Assembly: GCA_004560375.1 (NCBI GenBank)
Contig: SFVC01000021.1
Location: forward strand, 1-35,498
Direction: 5' to 3'
Length of the DNA: 35,498 bases
Source of the DNA: a bacterium
Lineage (GTDB): Bacteria; Bacillota; Clostridia; Oscillospirales; Oscillospiraceae
Part shown: positions 15,165-23,031 of the stretch, piece by piece
Layout of the letters: the number at the start of each line of letters is the position of its first letter
How positions within the stretch are numbered: position 1 is the stretch's first letter
Position numbers and translations under genes: made by a program
Notes under the pieces: model-generated
The model's input: the letters and a program-made list of their open reading frames with translations, nothing else
Told to the model about the DNA's origin: nothing
Databases searched by the model: none

Positions 15165-15866
15165 ATGGAACGGCTGGACAAGCGGCTGGCCAACACAGGG
15201 AAGTGGAGCCGGAAGGAGGCCCGGGAGCTGATCCGGGCGGGCCGGGTGCAGGTGGAGGGCGCGGTGTGCCGCGTACCGGAGCAGAAGGTGGAGGAGACCG
15301 CCAACCTCACCGTGGACGGGGAGGCCATCGGCGGCAGCGGGCCGGTGTACCTGATGCTGAACAAGCCGGCGGGGGTGGTGTCGTCCACCGACGAGCCGGG
15401 GGCGCGCACTGTCCTGGATCTGCTGGGGGAGGAGTGGCGGAACCGGGGCCTGTTCCCGGCGGGGCGGCTGGACAAGGACACGGAGGGCCTGCTGCTGCTT
15501 ACCAACGACGGCCCCCTGGCCCACCGGCTGCTGGCCCCCAAGCGCCACGTGGACAAGGTGTACTACGTGGAGGTGGACGGGACGCTGGATCCGGAGGACG
15601 CGGAGGCGGTGCGGGCGGGGATCGTGCTGGGGGACGGCACGGTATGCCGGCCCGGGGAGCTGGAGCTTCTGGGGGAGGGCCGCGCCCGGATCACCATCCA
15701 CGAGGGGAAGTACCACCAGGTGAAACGGATGCTGGCCGCCCGGGGCAAGCCGGTGCGCTATCTCCGCCGGGAGCGGTTCGGGCCGCTGGCGTTAGACCAG
15801 AATCTTCCAAAAGGTGGGTGGAGAGCACTAACGGAGGGGGAGATTCGGGCGCTTTTCCGTCAATGA
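15165..15866 (+). CDS. RsuA-type 16S rRNA pseudouridine synthase
   Basis: A 233-residue RNA-modifying enzyme. An N-terminal S4 domain (about 1-48, RLDKRLANTGKWSRKEARELIRAG) binds rRNA; the catalytic domain carries LNKPAGVVSS at 65-74 and the family signature GRLDKDTEGLLLLTNDG at 100-116 with catalytic Asp103. Single-copy length and the YHQVKRMLAARG motif point to RsuA (pseudouridine 516 of 16S rRNA) rather than RluB, though the two are hard to separate. AAGGAGG precedes the ATG. Confidence 0.88.
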   Translation: MERLDKRLANTGKWSRKEARELIRAGRVQVEGAVCRVPEQKVEETANLTVDGEAIGGSGPVYLMLNKPAGVVSSTDEPGARTVLDLLGEEWRNRGLFPAGRLDKDTEGLLLLTNDGPLAHRLLAPKRHVDKVYYVEVDGTLDPEDAEAVRAGIVLGDGTVCRPGELELLGEGRARITIHEGKYHQVKRMLAARGKPVRYLRRERFGPLALDQNLPKGGWRALTEGEIRALFRQ

Positions 15867-15910
15867 GACGAAAATTTTGGCAGATTTCACAAACATTTTT
15901 TGAAAAACTA

Positions 15911-15939
15911 TTGAAATCGGCAATGAAACCCGATATAAT
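15911..15939 (+). promoter_or_regulatory. Promoter of the PucR/CdaR-type regulator
   Basis: TTGAAA (15911-15916) and a perfect TATAAT (15934-15939) are 17 bases apart. Transcription would start near 15946, giving a leader of about 120 bases. Confidence 0.85.
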
Positions 15940-15978
15940 GGACTCCGTTGAGACTTGAATCAGAGAGTGCGGCAGACA

Positions 15979-16036
15979 CAGGGCCGCATCGCACAGCTCC
16001 CGTGCCAAAAAACGGGATCTGTGCGACGCCGCCCTG
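15979..16036 (+). promoter_or_regulatory. Long hairpin in the leader of the PucR/CdaR-type regulator
   Basis: Bases 15979-16002 and 16013-16036 pair over 24 positions with only three mismatches; the loop is TGCCAAAAAA. No T run follows, and the ribosome binding site AAAGGAGA (16053-16060) begins 16 bases later. A stem of this length in a leader suggests regulation of the transcript or protein binding to DNA; no known riboswitch class was recognised. Confidence 0.65.
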
Positions 16037-16067
16037 TTGGCGGTCGCGGAGAAAGGAGAAACGCGCA

Positions 16068-17159
16068 ATGTTCAGCCGGATCTTCCAAAGCGTCGTGCTT
16101 CAGATGAAAGACTGCTGTGACCGGGCCGTAGGGGTCATTGACGAGCAAGGGACGGTGGTGGCCTGCAACGAGTTGAGCTGCATCGGGGAGAAGTGGGGAA
16201 ACGCCGCCGCCCTGCTGGCCGCGGAGCAGGACGCCCTGGTGGTGAGCAACGGCTTCACCTTCAAGTCCCTGCCCGGCTGGAACGGCCAGACGGACTATGC
16301 CGCCTTCGCCCGGGGGGAGGACGAGCGGGCCGCTCTGGTGTGCTCCATGGCCGTCATCGCCCTGAACGGGGCCAAGACCTACTATGAGGAGAAAAACGAC
16401 AAGGCCACCTTTGTCAAGAACATCCTGTGCGACAACATCCTGTTGGGGGACATCTATGTCCGGGCCAAGGAGCTGCACTTCCTGTCGGAGGCCCCCCGGG
16501 CGGTGATCCTGATCCGGCAGCTGGGCGCTCCGGACGTGTCGGCGGTGGACGTGGTGTCCGGCCTGTACCCCGACAAGCAGACAGACTTCGTGCTGTCCAT
16601 CAGCGAGACGGACGTGGCCCTGGTGAAGCAGCTGGGAGAGAACGCCGACATCCGGGAGGTGCAAAAGATCGCCCAGAACGTCCAGGAGGCCCTCACCCGG
16701 GAGCTGGGCATCAAGACCGTGGTGGGCGTGGGCACCATTGTGGGCCACATCCGGGATCTGGCCCGTACCTACAAGGAGGCCCAGGTGGCCATCGACGTGG
16801 GCAAGGTGTTCGACACGGAGCGCTCCATCATCAGCTATGAGAACCTGGGCATTGGGCGGCTGATCTACCAGCTCCCCACCACCCTGTGCGAGATGTTCCT
16901 GCGGGAGGTCTTTAAGAAGAACCCCATCGACGCCCTGGATCAGGAGACACTGTTCACCATCAACAAGTTCTTTGAGAACAACCTGAACGTGTCCGAGACG
17001 GCCCGGAAGCTGTTCGTCCACCGGAACACCCTGGTGTACCGGCTGGAGAAGATCAAGAAGCTCACCGGCCTGGATCTGCGGGAGTTTGACGACGCCATCA
17101 CCTTTAAGGTGGCGCTGATGGTCAAGAAGTACCTGGTGAGCCGGGGCATCGAGTCCTGA
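16068..17159 (+). CDS. PucR/CdaR-type helix-turn-helix transcriptional regulator
   Basis: A 363-residue regulator. The last 70 residues (LDQETLFTINKFFENNLNVSETARKLFVHRN... to KVALMVKKYL) form the PucR C-terminal helix-turn-helix (HTH_30) of the CdaR/PucR group. The middle part (about 150-270) resembles the GGDEF-like CdaR domain (EVQKIAQNVQEALTRELGIKTVVGVGTIVGHIRDLARTYKEAQVAIDVG). The N-terminal 110 residues, starting MFSRIFQSVVLQMKDCC and containing GVIDEQGTVVACN, look like a PAS-like sensory part. The start at 16068 follows AAAGGAGA; the upstream open frame covers the leader hairpin and is not coding. It stands alone between terminators, so its target genes cannot be read from context. Confidence 0.8.
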   Translation: MFSRIFQSVVLQMKDCCDRAVGVIDEQGTVVACNELSCIGEKWGNAAALLAAEQDALVVSNGFTFKSLPGWNGQTDYAAFARGEDERAALVCSMAVIALNGAKTYYEEKNDKATFVKNILCDNILLGDIYVRAKELHFLSEAPRAVILIRQLGAPDVSAVDVVSGLYPDKQTDFVLSISETDVALVKQLGENADIREVQKIAQNVQEALTRELGIKTVVGVGTIVGHIRDLARTYKEAQVAIDVGKVFDTERSIISYENLGIGRLIYQLPTTLCEMFLREVFKKNPIDALDQETLFTINKFFENNLNVSETARKLFVHRNTLVYRLEKIKKLTGLDLREFDDAITFKVALMVKKYLVSRGIES

Positions 17160-17179
17160 TCGCCGGAGGAGCAACCTGG

Positions 17180-17208
17180 AAAGCCGCCCGTCCGGGCGGC
17201 TTTCTTTC
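17180..17208 (+). terminator. Terminator of the regulator gene
   Basis: A perfect 11-pair stem, AAAGCCGCCCG with CGGGCGGCTTT (17180-17190 with 17193-17203), followed by CTTTC. Confidence 0.88.
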
Positions 17209-17281
17209 GCGGCCGGCCGGGTTGACAGCGTGGACAGTTTGTAAATTTTCCTGCCGAATGCTGGGAAAGGGTTCCACCCGG

Positions 17282-17310
17282 TTGACAGCGCCCCCGATAG
17301 TCGATATAAT
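17282..17310 (+). promoter_or_regulatory. Promoter of the ftsEX operon
   Basis: Perfect TTGACA (17282-17287) and perfect TATAAT (17305-17310) with a 17-base spacer. The 11-base sequence GGTTGACAGCG that includes the -35 occurs also exactly 60 bases upstream (17220-17230), without a matching -10. Confidence 0.92.
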
Positions 17311-17343
17311 AAAAAAGATTACAATGGGGAGGCCGCCCATGAT

Positions 17344-18024
17344 ATGATACGACTGATCGATGTATATAAAGAGTACGACAACGGCACCAAGGCGTTGAGG
17401 GGGATCGATCTGCGGATTGAGGACGGGGAGTTTGTCTTCCTGGTGGGGCCCTCCGGGTCGGGCAAGTCCACCATTGTCAAGCTGCTCACCGCTGAAGCCA
17501 CCGCGACCAGGGGCCGGGTGATCGTCAACGGATACAACCTGAACAACATCCGCCGCTGGCAGATCCCCCATATGCGGCGCACCCTTGGGGTCATCTTCCA
17601 GGATTTCCGCCTCATCGAGAAAAAGACGGTGCAGGGGAACCTGGAATTTGCCATGAGAACCATCGGGGCCAGCGGGCGGGAGATGGGCAAGCGCATCCCC
17701 TATGTGCTGGATCTGGTGGGCCTCAACGGCAAGGCGGAGGCGTACCCCAACGAGATGAGCGGCGGGGAGCAGCAGCGGGTGGCCATCGCCCGGGCGCTGG
17801 TGAACAACCCCCGCATGATTATTGCCGACGAGCCCACCGGAAACCTGGATCCCAAGCGTTCCCTGGAGATCATGACGCTGCTGGAGCGGATCAACTCCAT
17901 GGGCACCACCGTGCTGGTGGTCACCCATGAGAAGGATCTGGTCAACCGCTTCTCCAAGCGGGTGGTGGCCATCAAGGACGGGGAGCTGGTGCGGGACGGT
18001 CAGGGAGGCTACTACAGGGTATGA
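17344..18024 (+). CDS. ftsE: Cell division ATP-binding protein FtsE
   Basis: A 226-residue ABC ATPase that works with FtsX at the division site to control peptidoglycan hydrolases. Walker A is GPSGSGKST (38-46), the Q-loop is VIFQDFRLI, the signature is MSGGEQQRVAIARA and Walker B is MIIADEPTGNLD. DFRLIEKKTVQGNLEFAM is typical of FtsE rather than other LolD-like ATPases. The ATG at 17344 follows GGGGAGG with a rather long 11-base gap; an ATG at 17339 is closed after two codons. The stop overlaps the ftsX start (ATGA), so the two are translationally coupled. Confidence 0.95.
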   Translation: MIRLIDVYKEYDNGTKALRGIDLRIEDGEFVFLVGPSGSGKSTIVKLLTAEATATRGRVIVNGYNLNNIRRWQIPHMRRTLGVIFQDFRLIEKKTVQGNLEFAMRTIGASGREMGKRIPYVLDLVGLNGKAEAYPNEMSGGEQQRVAIARALVNNPRMIIADEPTGNLDPKRSLEIMTLLERINSMGTTVLVVTHEKDLVNRFSKRVVAIKDGELVRDGQGGYYRV

Positions 18025-18914
18025 AACGGATTAACATAGGGTATTTCATCAAGGAAGGATTCCTGAGCGTGTTCTCCCACGGGCTGATGTCCTTTGCGGC
18101 GGTGTGCATGATCGTGGCCTGCCTGCTGATCATGGGCTCCTTCTCCCTGCTGGCCATGAACGTGGACGAGAACCTGAAAAAGCTGGAGGATGACAACGAG
18201 TTTCTGGCCTATATCGACGAGAACTATACCGACGCCCAGATTCAGGATCTGATCGCGCGGGTGAAGGCCGTGGACAACGTGGACGCGGGTTCGGTGAAGT
18301 TCGTCACCAGGGAGGAGGCCAAGGCCGCCTACCTGGAGGGACACGAGGGGGAGGGGCTGTACGTCAATATGCCCGACGAGGTGTTCCGGGATCGCCTGTC
18401 CATCCACGTGGTGGATCTGACCCGGTTCAACGAGACGGTGGAGGCGGTGGAGGCCCTGCCCGGCGTGGACGGCCACCGGGCGGAGGGTGAGCTGGCCGAG
18501 GGCTTTGTGGCGGTGCGAAACGCGGTGACCGCCCTGGCCTGGGTGCTGGTGGCCATCCTGGCGGCGGTGTCCCTGTTCATCATCGCCAACACCATCCGGC
18601 TGGCCACCTTTACCCGGCGGGAGGAGATCGCCATCATGAAGATGTGCGGCGCCACCGACGGCTTCGTCCGGGGGCCCTTCATCGTGGAGGGGCTGATTTT
18701 GGGGCTCATGGGGGCGCTGGTGGCCTTCTTTCTCCAGTGGGCGGTGTACGGCGCGGTGTGCCGGGCCATCATCGGCAGCGGGGCGCTGACTCTGTTTCAG
18801 CTGCTGGAGTTCAAGGACATTTGGAACCGGGTGCTGTGGGTGTTCCTGGCGGCGGGGGCGGCCATCGGAGCGGTGGGCTCCGGGTTCGCCATCCGGCGGT
18901 TCCTTCAGGTTTGA
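18021..18914 (+). CDS. ftsX: Cell division protein FtsX
   Basis: A 297-residue membrane partner of FtsE. The first membrane helix is at about 20-45, followed by an external domain (about 50-165, containing the conserved pattern around VKFVTREEAKAAYLEG), and then three helices in the C-terminal half (about 172-195, 215-245 and 265-292). RREEIAIMKMCGATDGFVRGPFIVEG is the usual FtsX/MacB-type coupling motif. Start overlaps the ftsE stop by four bases; the next gene follows after 18 bases. Confidence 0.94.
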   Translation: MKRINIGYFIKEGFLSVFSHGLMSFAAVCMIVACLLIMGSFSLLAMNVDENLKKLEDDNEFLAYIDENYTDAQIQDLIARVKAVDNVDAGSVKFVTREEAKAAYLEGHEGEGLYVNMPDEVFRDRLSIHVVDLTRFNETVEAVEALPGVDGHRAEGELAEGFVAVRNAVTALAWVLVAILAAVSLFIIANTIRLATFTRREEIAIMKMCGATDGFVRGPFIVEGLILGLMGALVAFFLQWAVYGAVCRAIIGSGALTLFQLLEFKDIWNRVLWVFLAAGAAIGAVGSGFAIRRFLQV

Positions 18915-18932
18915 TTGCATGGGAGGCGCGGT

Positions 18933-20204
18933 ATGAATAAAAAGACACAGCGGATCATAGTTATCGTGGTGGCGGCGGCGCTGCTGCTGACGGTGCTGGT
19001 GCCGGCGCTGAGCGTGCTGGCCTACGGCACGGTGACCAAGAGCGACATCCAGGGCATCAAGGACGAGCTCAGCGACATCAAGGAGCAGAAGAAGGAGGCG
19101 GAGGCCAGACTGGCCGCCATCCGGAACGATCTGTCCAAGGCCAAGGAGCAGATGGAGCTGATCCAGGGCCAGGTGGTGCTCACCGAGTCCCAGATCAACG
19201 CCAGCCAGCAGCTGCTGGATCAGTACGACGGGGACATCGCCGCCAAGGAGGCGGAGATCGCGGATCTGGAGGTGCAGGAGCAGGAGCAGCTCCAGGAGTT
19301 CTACCGCCAGACGCGCTGGATGGAGGAGACGGGCAGCGTGTCCTACCTGTCCATCCTGTTCCAGGCGTCCTCCTTCTCCGAGCTGCTGGACTATGCCGAC
19401 CTCATCACCAACATCATGGAATATTCCAACCGGATCATCGACCGGCTGGAGAACACCCAGCGGCAGATCGGCGAGGCCCGGGACGCGGTGCAGGCCGTCC
19501 GAAACGAGGAGGCCGCCGTCAAGGAGGAGCTGGAGGGTCAGAAAGCCGAGCTGGAGGCCAAGCGGGCGGAGCAGGATAAGCTGCTGAAGCAGATCGCCGC
19601 GTCGGAGAGCGAGGCGGCGGAGGAGGCCAAGAAGCTGGCGGAGAGCGAGGCCCGGATCAACAAGGAGCTGAAGGACGCCGAGCGAAAGTACGCCCAGCAG
19701 CTGGCCGAGCTGGAGCGCCAGAACCAGCAGAACAACAACAACATCAACATGACCAGCGGCAACTGGTACTGGCCGCTGCCGGGGCGGTATAAGCTCTCAT
19801 CCCTGTTCGGCAGCCGGATCGATCCCATCAACGGCCGGCGCTCCAACCACACCGGCACCGACATACCCGCCCCCTCCGGCACGCCCATATACGCCGCCCA
19901 GGGCGGGGTGGTGACCACGGTGAACCGGAACAAGAACTCCTCGTCCTATGGCTACTACTGCATCATCAGCCACGGCAACGGCTACGCCACCCTGTATGCC
20001 CACCAGTGCCAGGTGCCACCGGTGACCGAGGGACAGACGGTGAGCAAGGGCCAGGTCATCGGCTACGTGGGCACCACGGGCCGCTCCACCGGCAACCACC
20101 TGCACTTTGAGGTGCGGGTGAACGGGGTGCGGGGGGACGTGCTGCGGCTGTATCCCGGCATGACCTTTACCTCTCCCGCCGGAGGAACCATCCAGGGCGG
20201 CTGA
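18933..20204 (+). CDS. EnvC/PcsB-like murein hydrolase activator with M23 peptidase domain
   Basis: A 423-residue exported protein. A signal sequence or anchor covers about 1-31; residues 35-265 form long coiled coils rich in Glu, Lys and Gln; the M23 (LytM) domain is at about 285-400. Zinc-site residues are complete: His306 and Asp310 in NHTGTD, His357 in LYAHQ, and His389/His391 in NHLHFE, so it is probably an active peptidase, unlike E. coli EnvC. The position directly after ftsEX is as in many Firmicutes, where the coiled coil is docked by FtsX. The ATG at 18933 is chosen because GGGAGG is 6 bases before it; a TTG at 18915 is less likely. A terminator follows. Confidence 0.9.
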   Translation: MNKKTQRIIVIVVAAALLLTVLVPALSVLAYGTVTKSDIQGIKDELSDIKEQKKEAEARLAAIRNDLSKAKEQMELIQGQVVLTESQINASQQLLDQYDGDIAAKEAEIADLEVQEQEQLQEFYRQTRWMEETGSVSYLSILFQASSFSELLDYADLITNIMEYSNRIIDRLENTQRQIGEARDAVQAVRNEEAAVKEELEGQKAELEAKRAEQDKLLKQIAASESEAAEEAKKLAESEARINKELKDAERKYAQQLAELERQNQQNNNNINMTSGNWYWPLPGRYKLSSLFGSRIDPINGRRSNHTGTDIPAPSGTPIYAAQGGVVTTVNRNKNSSSYGYYCIISHGNGYATLYAHQCQVPPVTEGQTVSKGQVIGYVGTTGRSTGNHLHFEVRVNGVRGDVLRLYPGMTFTSPAGGTIQGG

Positions 20205-20230
20205 GCGGCGCAAACTTCCATAGAACAGCC

Positions 20231-20268
20231 CAGGGGCGCGGGGAAAACCCGCGCCCCTGTCATTTATT
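20231..20268 (+). terminator. Terminator after the M23 peptidase gene
   Basis: A 12-pair GC stem (20231-20242 with 20248-20259) with loop GAAAA, followed by TCATTTATTT. Confidence 0.85.
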
Positions 20269-20338
20269 TCCCGGGCGATTGATTGCGATTTGTAATCTTC
20301 CGGGAAAAAACCTCAAAACGTAAAAAGGAGGCCGAACC

Positions 20339-21520
20339 ATGAGGGAACAGGGGACACAGGCGGCGGAGAAGGCCAAGCGGAAGTGGTGGAAGCCCACCGG
20401 CCCCGCCAAGATCGCCATCGCGGTGATCCTGACCCTGCTGCTGTCCACGGGGCTGTGGTGCCTGGCGCTGGGGGGCAGCGGCGTGGCCATGGTGCAGACC
20501 TATCTGCTGGCCCGGTTCGCCTTCGTGGAGACGGACGCGGATTTGGACGGGGCCACGGACAAGGCCCTGTCCGCCTTTGTGGACGGGCTGGGGGATCGGT
20601 GGTCGTACTACCTCAGCGCCGAGGATCACCAGGCCACCATGGAGCGGCGGGCCAACAACTACGTGGGCATCGGCGTGACGGTGGACAGCGCCGCCCGGGA
20701 GGAGGGCCTGCTGGTGCAGTCCGTCACCGAGGACGGCCCCGCGGACAAGGCGGGGGTGCTGGTGGGGGACGTGATCACCGCCGTGGACGGCGTGTCCATC
20801 GCCGGGGACGGCCGGCAGGAGGGCTCCGACCGGATCCGGGGGGAGGCGGGCACCCAGGTCACCCTCACCCTCCTGGGGGAGGACGGGGCCAGCCGGGACG
20901 TGGCCTGCACCCGGGCCACCCTCCGCAGCGCTTCCGCCCAGGGCAGGATGCTGGAAAACAAGGTGGGCTATGTGCAGCTGAGCAACTTCTATTCCGGTTC
21001 GGCGGACAGCTTCAAAAAAGAGGTGGACGCCCTGGTGGAGCAGGGGGCGGAGCGCCTGCTCATCGACGTGCGCGGCGATCCCGGCGGCTACGTGGCGGAG
21101 CTGGAGAAGATTCTGGACTACCTGCTGCCCGAGGGCCCGGTGTTCACCCACAAGCCCCGGTGGTGGTTTAAATCGGTGTACCAGTCGGACGGGGACTGCG
21201 TGGATCTGCCCATGGCGGTGCTGGTGAATGAGCACAGCTACTCGGCGGCGGAGCTGCTGGCGGCCCAGCTCCGGGAGAGCGCCGGCGCCCCCATCGTAGG
21301 GGAGCGCACCAGCGGCAAGGGCTACTCCCAGGTGACCTTCCCCCTGGCCAACGGCGGCGGGGCGGGCCTGTCCACCGCGGCCTACTGCACGGGCAGCGGC
21401 CACTCCCTGATTGGGGAGGGGATCACCCCCGACGTGGAGCTGTCCCTGCCCGAGGGGGCGGCCCTGGGCGGGGAGGACGACGTACAGCTCCAGGCGGCCC
21501 TGGAGCTGCTGACCCAATAA
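20339..21520 (+). CDS. S41 family C-terminal processing peptidase
   Basis: A 393-residue membrane-anchored serine protease. An anchor helix lies at about 24-46, a PDZ domain at about 105-190 (YVGIGVTVDSAA... GPADKAGVLVGDVITAVDG), and the S41 catalytic domain behind it. The Ser-Lys dyad is visible: Ser302 in NEHSYSAAELLAAQL and Lys327 in ERTSGKGYSQ; LIDVRGDPGGYVAELEKILDYLLP is the usual strand-helix before it. AAAAAGGAGG gives a strong ribosome binding site. In many Firmicutes the ftsEX-M23-ctpA order is kept, so it may process or turn over the adjacent cell-wall hydrolase. Confidence 0.92.
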   Translation: MREQGTQAAEKAKRKWWKPTGPAKIAIAVILTLLLSTGLWCLALGGSGVAMVQTYLLARFAFVETDADLDGATDKALSAFVDGLGDRWSYYLSAEDHQATMERRANNYVGIGVTVDSAAREEGLLVQSVTEDGPADKAGVLVGDVITAVDGVSIAGDGRQEGSDRIRGEAGTQVTLTLLGEDGASRDVACTRATLRSASAQGRMLENKVGYVQLSNFYSGSADSFKKEVDALVEQGAERLLIDVRGDPGGYVAELEKILDYLLPEGPVFTHKPRWWFKSVYQSDGDCVDLPMAVLVNEHSYSAAELLAAQLRESAGAPIVGERTSGKGYSQVTFPLANGGGAGLSTAAYCTGSGHSLIGEGITPDVELSLPEGAALGGEDDVQLQAALELLTQ

Positions 21521-21617
21521 CGGGAGCCCCACATCCCGGGCCTTTTACCCGGAGAACAGACGAGCAGGGCGTGCCTCAGCTGCGTCGGCGTACACAGAGA
21601 AAGGCAGGATGATCGGC

Positions 21618-22013
21618 ATGAACAAAAACAAGAAAATCTTCGTGGCTGCGGTGGCCGTAGTGGCACTCATCGCCATCCTTTTGGGCGTCTGGTTCGTCAC
21701 CCGCTCCGCCGCCGCCCAGGGATCCAAAACCATCACGGTAGAGGTGGTGCACAAGGACGGCTCGGAGAAGGAATTCACCTGCCGCACCGACGAGGCGTAT
21801 CTGGGCCCGGTGCTGGAGGCCGAGGGCATCGCCCAGGGCGAAGAGGGGCCCTACGGGCTGTTTATCACCGTTGTGGATGGCGAGCGGGCGGTCTATGAGG
21901 AGGACGGGGCCTACTGGGCGGTGATGCAGGGCGGGGAGTTTACCCCCCTTGGCGTGGATGAGACCCCCATCCAGGACGGCGATGCGTTCTCCCTGGTGTA
22001 TACCCGTGCCTGA
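21618..22013 (+). CDS. DUF4430 (transcobalamin-like) membrane-anchored protein
   Basis: A 131-residue protein with a basic N-terminus, one membrane helix (about 6-27) and an external domain of about 95 residues. ITVEVVHKDGSEKEFTCRTDEAYLGPVLEAEGI and YWAVMQGGEFTPLGVDETPIQDGDAFSLVYT match DUF4430, which is related to the C-terminal domain of transcobalamin and is often encoded next to ECF-type transporters. The start may be the ATG at 21609 or at 21618; neither has a perfect ribosome binding site (AAAGG at 21600-21604, GGCAGG before 21609). Its end overlaps the next gene by 8 bases, a strong sign of joint function. Confidence 0.8.
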   Translation: MNKNKKIFVAAVAVVALIAILLGVWFVTRSAAAQGSKTITVEVVHKDGSEKEFTCRTDEAYLGPVLEAEGIAQGEEGPYGLFITVVDGERAVYEEDGAYWAVMQGGEFTPLGVDETPIQDGDAFSLVYTRA

Positions 22014-22566
22014 GCAGTCCCGCCGGATTTCCCTGGGGGAGGTGGCCCTGTTCGGCGTGCTGGGGGGGATGACCTTTGCGGCCAAGGTGGGGATGGCGGG
22101 GCTGCCCAACGTGGAGCCCGTGTCCCTGATGGTGATGCTGTTTGCCGTCACCTTCGGTTGGAAGGCGGTTTTTCCCATCTATATCTATGTGCTGCTGGAG
22201 TTCGCCCTCTATGGGCTCCAGCTCTGGTCTGTCAACTACCTCTATGTCTGGATGGTGCTGGCCGGGGCCGCGTGGCTGCTGCGGGGGATGGACGGTCCGG
22301 TGGGCTGGGCACTTCTGTCCGGGGTCTTTGGGCTGCTGTTTGGGCTGCTGTGCGCGCCGGTGTATCTGTTCACCCTGGGGCTCCACGGCGCCATCGTCTG
22401 GTGGGTCAACGGCATCCCCTTCGATATCCTCCACTGTGCCGGAAATTTTGTCCTTGCCCTGGGGCTGTTTTGCCCCCTGCGGAAGCTGTTGGAGCGGCGG
22501 TATCGGGAACTGCTGGGCCGGCACGGCGGCGGCAGTCCGCCCCCGGGGCTTCCCCCGCCCATCTGA
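22006..22566 (+). CDS. ECF transporter S component-like membrane protein
   Basis: A 186-residue hydrophobic protein with about five or six membrane helices (from EVALFGVLGGMTFAAKVGMAGLPNVEPVSLMVMLFAVTFG onward). This opening, with a helix followed by a short NVEP turn and then a helix, is typical of substrate-specific (S) components of energy-coupling-factor vitamin importers. The start GTG at 22006 lies inside the upstream gene, with no Shine-Dalgarno sequence of its own, so translation is probably coupled to the DUF4430 gene. The A and T components are not in the window. The C-terminal end is Gly/Pro-rich. Ligand unknown; the DUF4430 partner hints at a corrinoid. Confidence 0.75.
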   Translation: MPEQSRRISLGEVALFGVLGGMTFAAKVGMAGLPNVEPVSLMVMLFAVTFGWKAVFPIYIYVLLEFALYGLQLWSVNYLYVWMVLAGAAWLLRGMDGPVGWALLSGVFGLLFGLLCAPVYLFTLGLHGAIVWWVNGIPFDILHCAGNFVLALGLFCPLRKLLERRYRELLGRHGGGSPPPGLPPPI

Positions 22567-22576
22567 ATCCTCTGTG

Positions 22577-22652
22577 AGGCCCTGTGATACCGATCACGGG
22601 GCCTGTGCTCCGCGTGTTGAAAAAGTCTTTTCGCCACGCGGAGCGCGAATTT
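22577..22652 (+). terminator. Two hairpins ending the DUF4430-ECF transcript
   Basis: The first hairpin (22577-22588 with 22593-22604) has 12 pairs including one G-U. The second (GCTCCGCGTG at 22607-22616 with CACGCGGAGC at 22635-22644) has a perfect 10-pair stem and is followed by GCGAATTTTT. The second is the likely terminator. Confidence 0.7.
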
Positions 22653-22995
22653 TTGGAACAAAGAGCGGCTTTTTCGACAGTCTCGTGCTGTCCTTCGTCC
22701 GCCAACCGAAATTATGTCAAATAAACCGCCGCTTTCGCATGAAAAAGAAGTCCAGTTTCAGAATTGTAAGTTTCTTCCATATCCTTCAAAAGCCTTGAAA
22801 GAACTCCCTTCCGGCTGTTGAAAACTGTGTGGAAGTTGTGGATAACTTTCCGTATCTGCATAGATATGCAATATTATGGAAACCGAATTTGGCGGGTGAG
22901 CCGCCCCCGAACCCCTTGAAAACTCACAGGCGAACCACCGCCGTTCCCCGCCCCGGCCCAAGCTCGACCGGGGACTATACGGAGCGTATAGCCCC
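22653..22995. other. Gene-free intergenic stretch with DnaA-box triplet and hairpin
   Basis: No convincing ORF is found here on either strand. The part from about 22680 to 22900 is AT-richer than the surroundings. It holds the oriC-like box triplet at 22816-22845, an AT-rich tract with GCATAGATATGC (about 22858-22869), and a hairpin CTATACG/CGTATAG inside GGGG/CCCC (22970-22995) that touches the -35 of the fhs promoter. Confidence 0.6.
22816..22845. promoter_or_regulatory. Cluster of three DnaA-box-like 9-mers
   Basis: TGTGGATAA (22837-22845) is an exact DnaA box on the minus strand (TTATCCACA). TGTGTGGAA (22826-22834) and TGTTGAAAA (22816-22824) are weaker versions spaced 11 and 10 bases away, in one-turn phasing. 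The whole arrangement resembles the DnaA-box arrays found in Firmicutes replication origins. No dnaA, dnaN or other origin gene is in the window. Confidence 0.5.
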
Positions 22996-23025
22996 TTGAC
23001 TTCAACCCGTCCCCCATGGTACACT
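22996..23025 (+). promoter_or_regulatory. Promoter of fhs
   Basis: TTGACT (22996-23001) and TACACT (23020-23025) are 18 bases apart. The predicted start of transcription, about 23032, coincides with the first base of the riboswitch P1 stem. Confidence 0.75.
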
Positions 23026-23031
23026 GTATTT

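Noticed and set aside
17220..17290. The repeated GGTTGACAGCG exactly 60 bases apart as tandem promoters
   Set aside because: The upstream copy has no usable -10 at the right distance; it is probably chance or a small duplication.
21521..21617. Cobalamin riboswitch before the DUF4430-ECF genes
   Set aside because: The 97-base gap has no B12-box-like sequence and is too short for the aptamer.
22653..22995. A true chromosomal origin of replication
   Set aside because: Only one exact DnaA box is present and no dnaA, dnaN, recF, gyrB, rpmH or similar origin gene is in the window.
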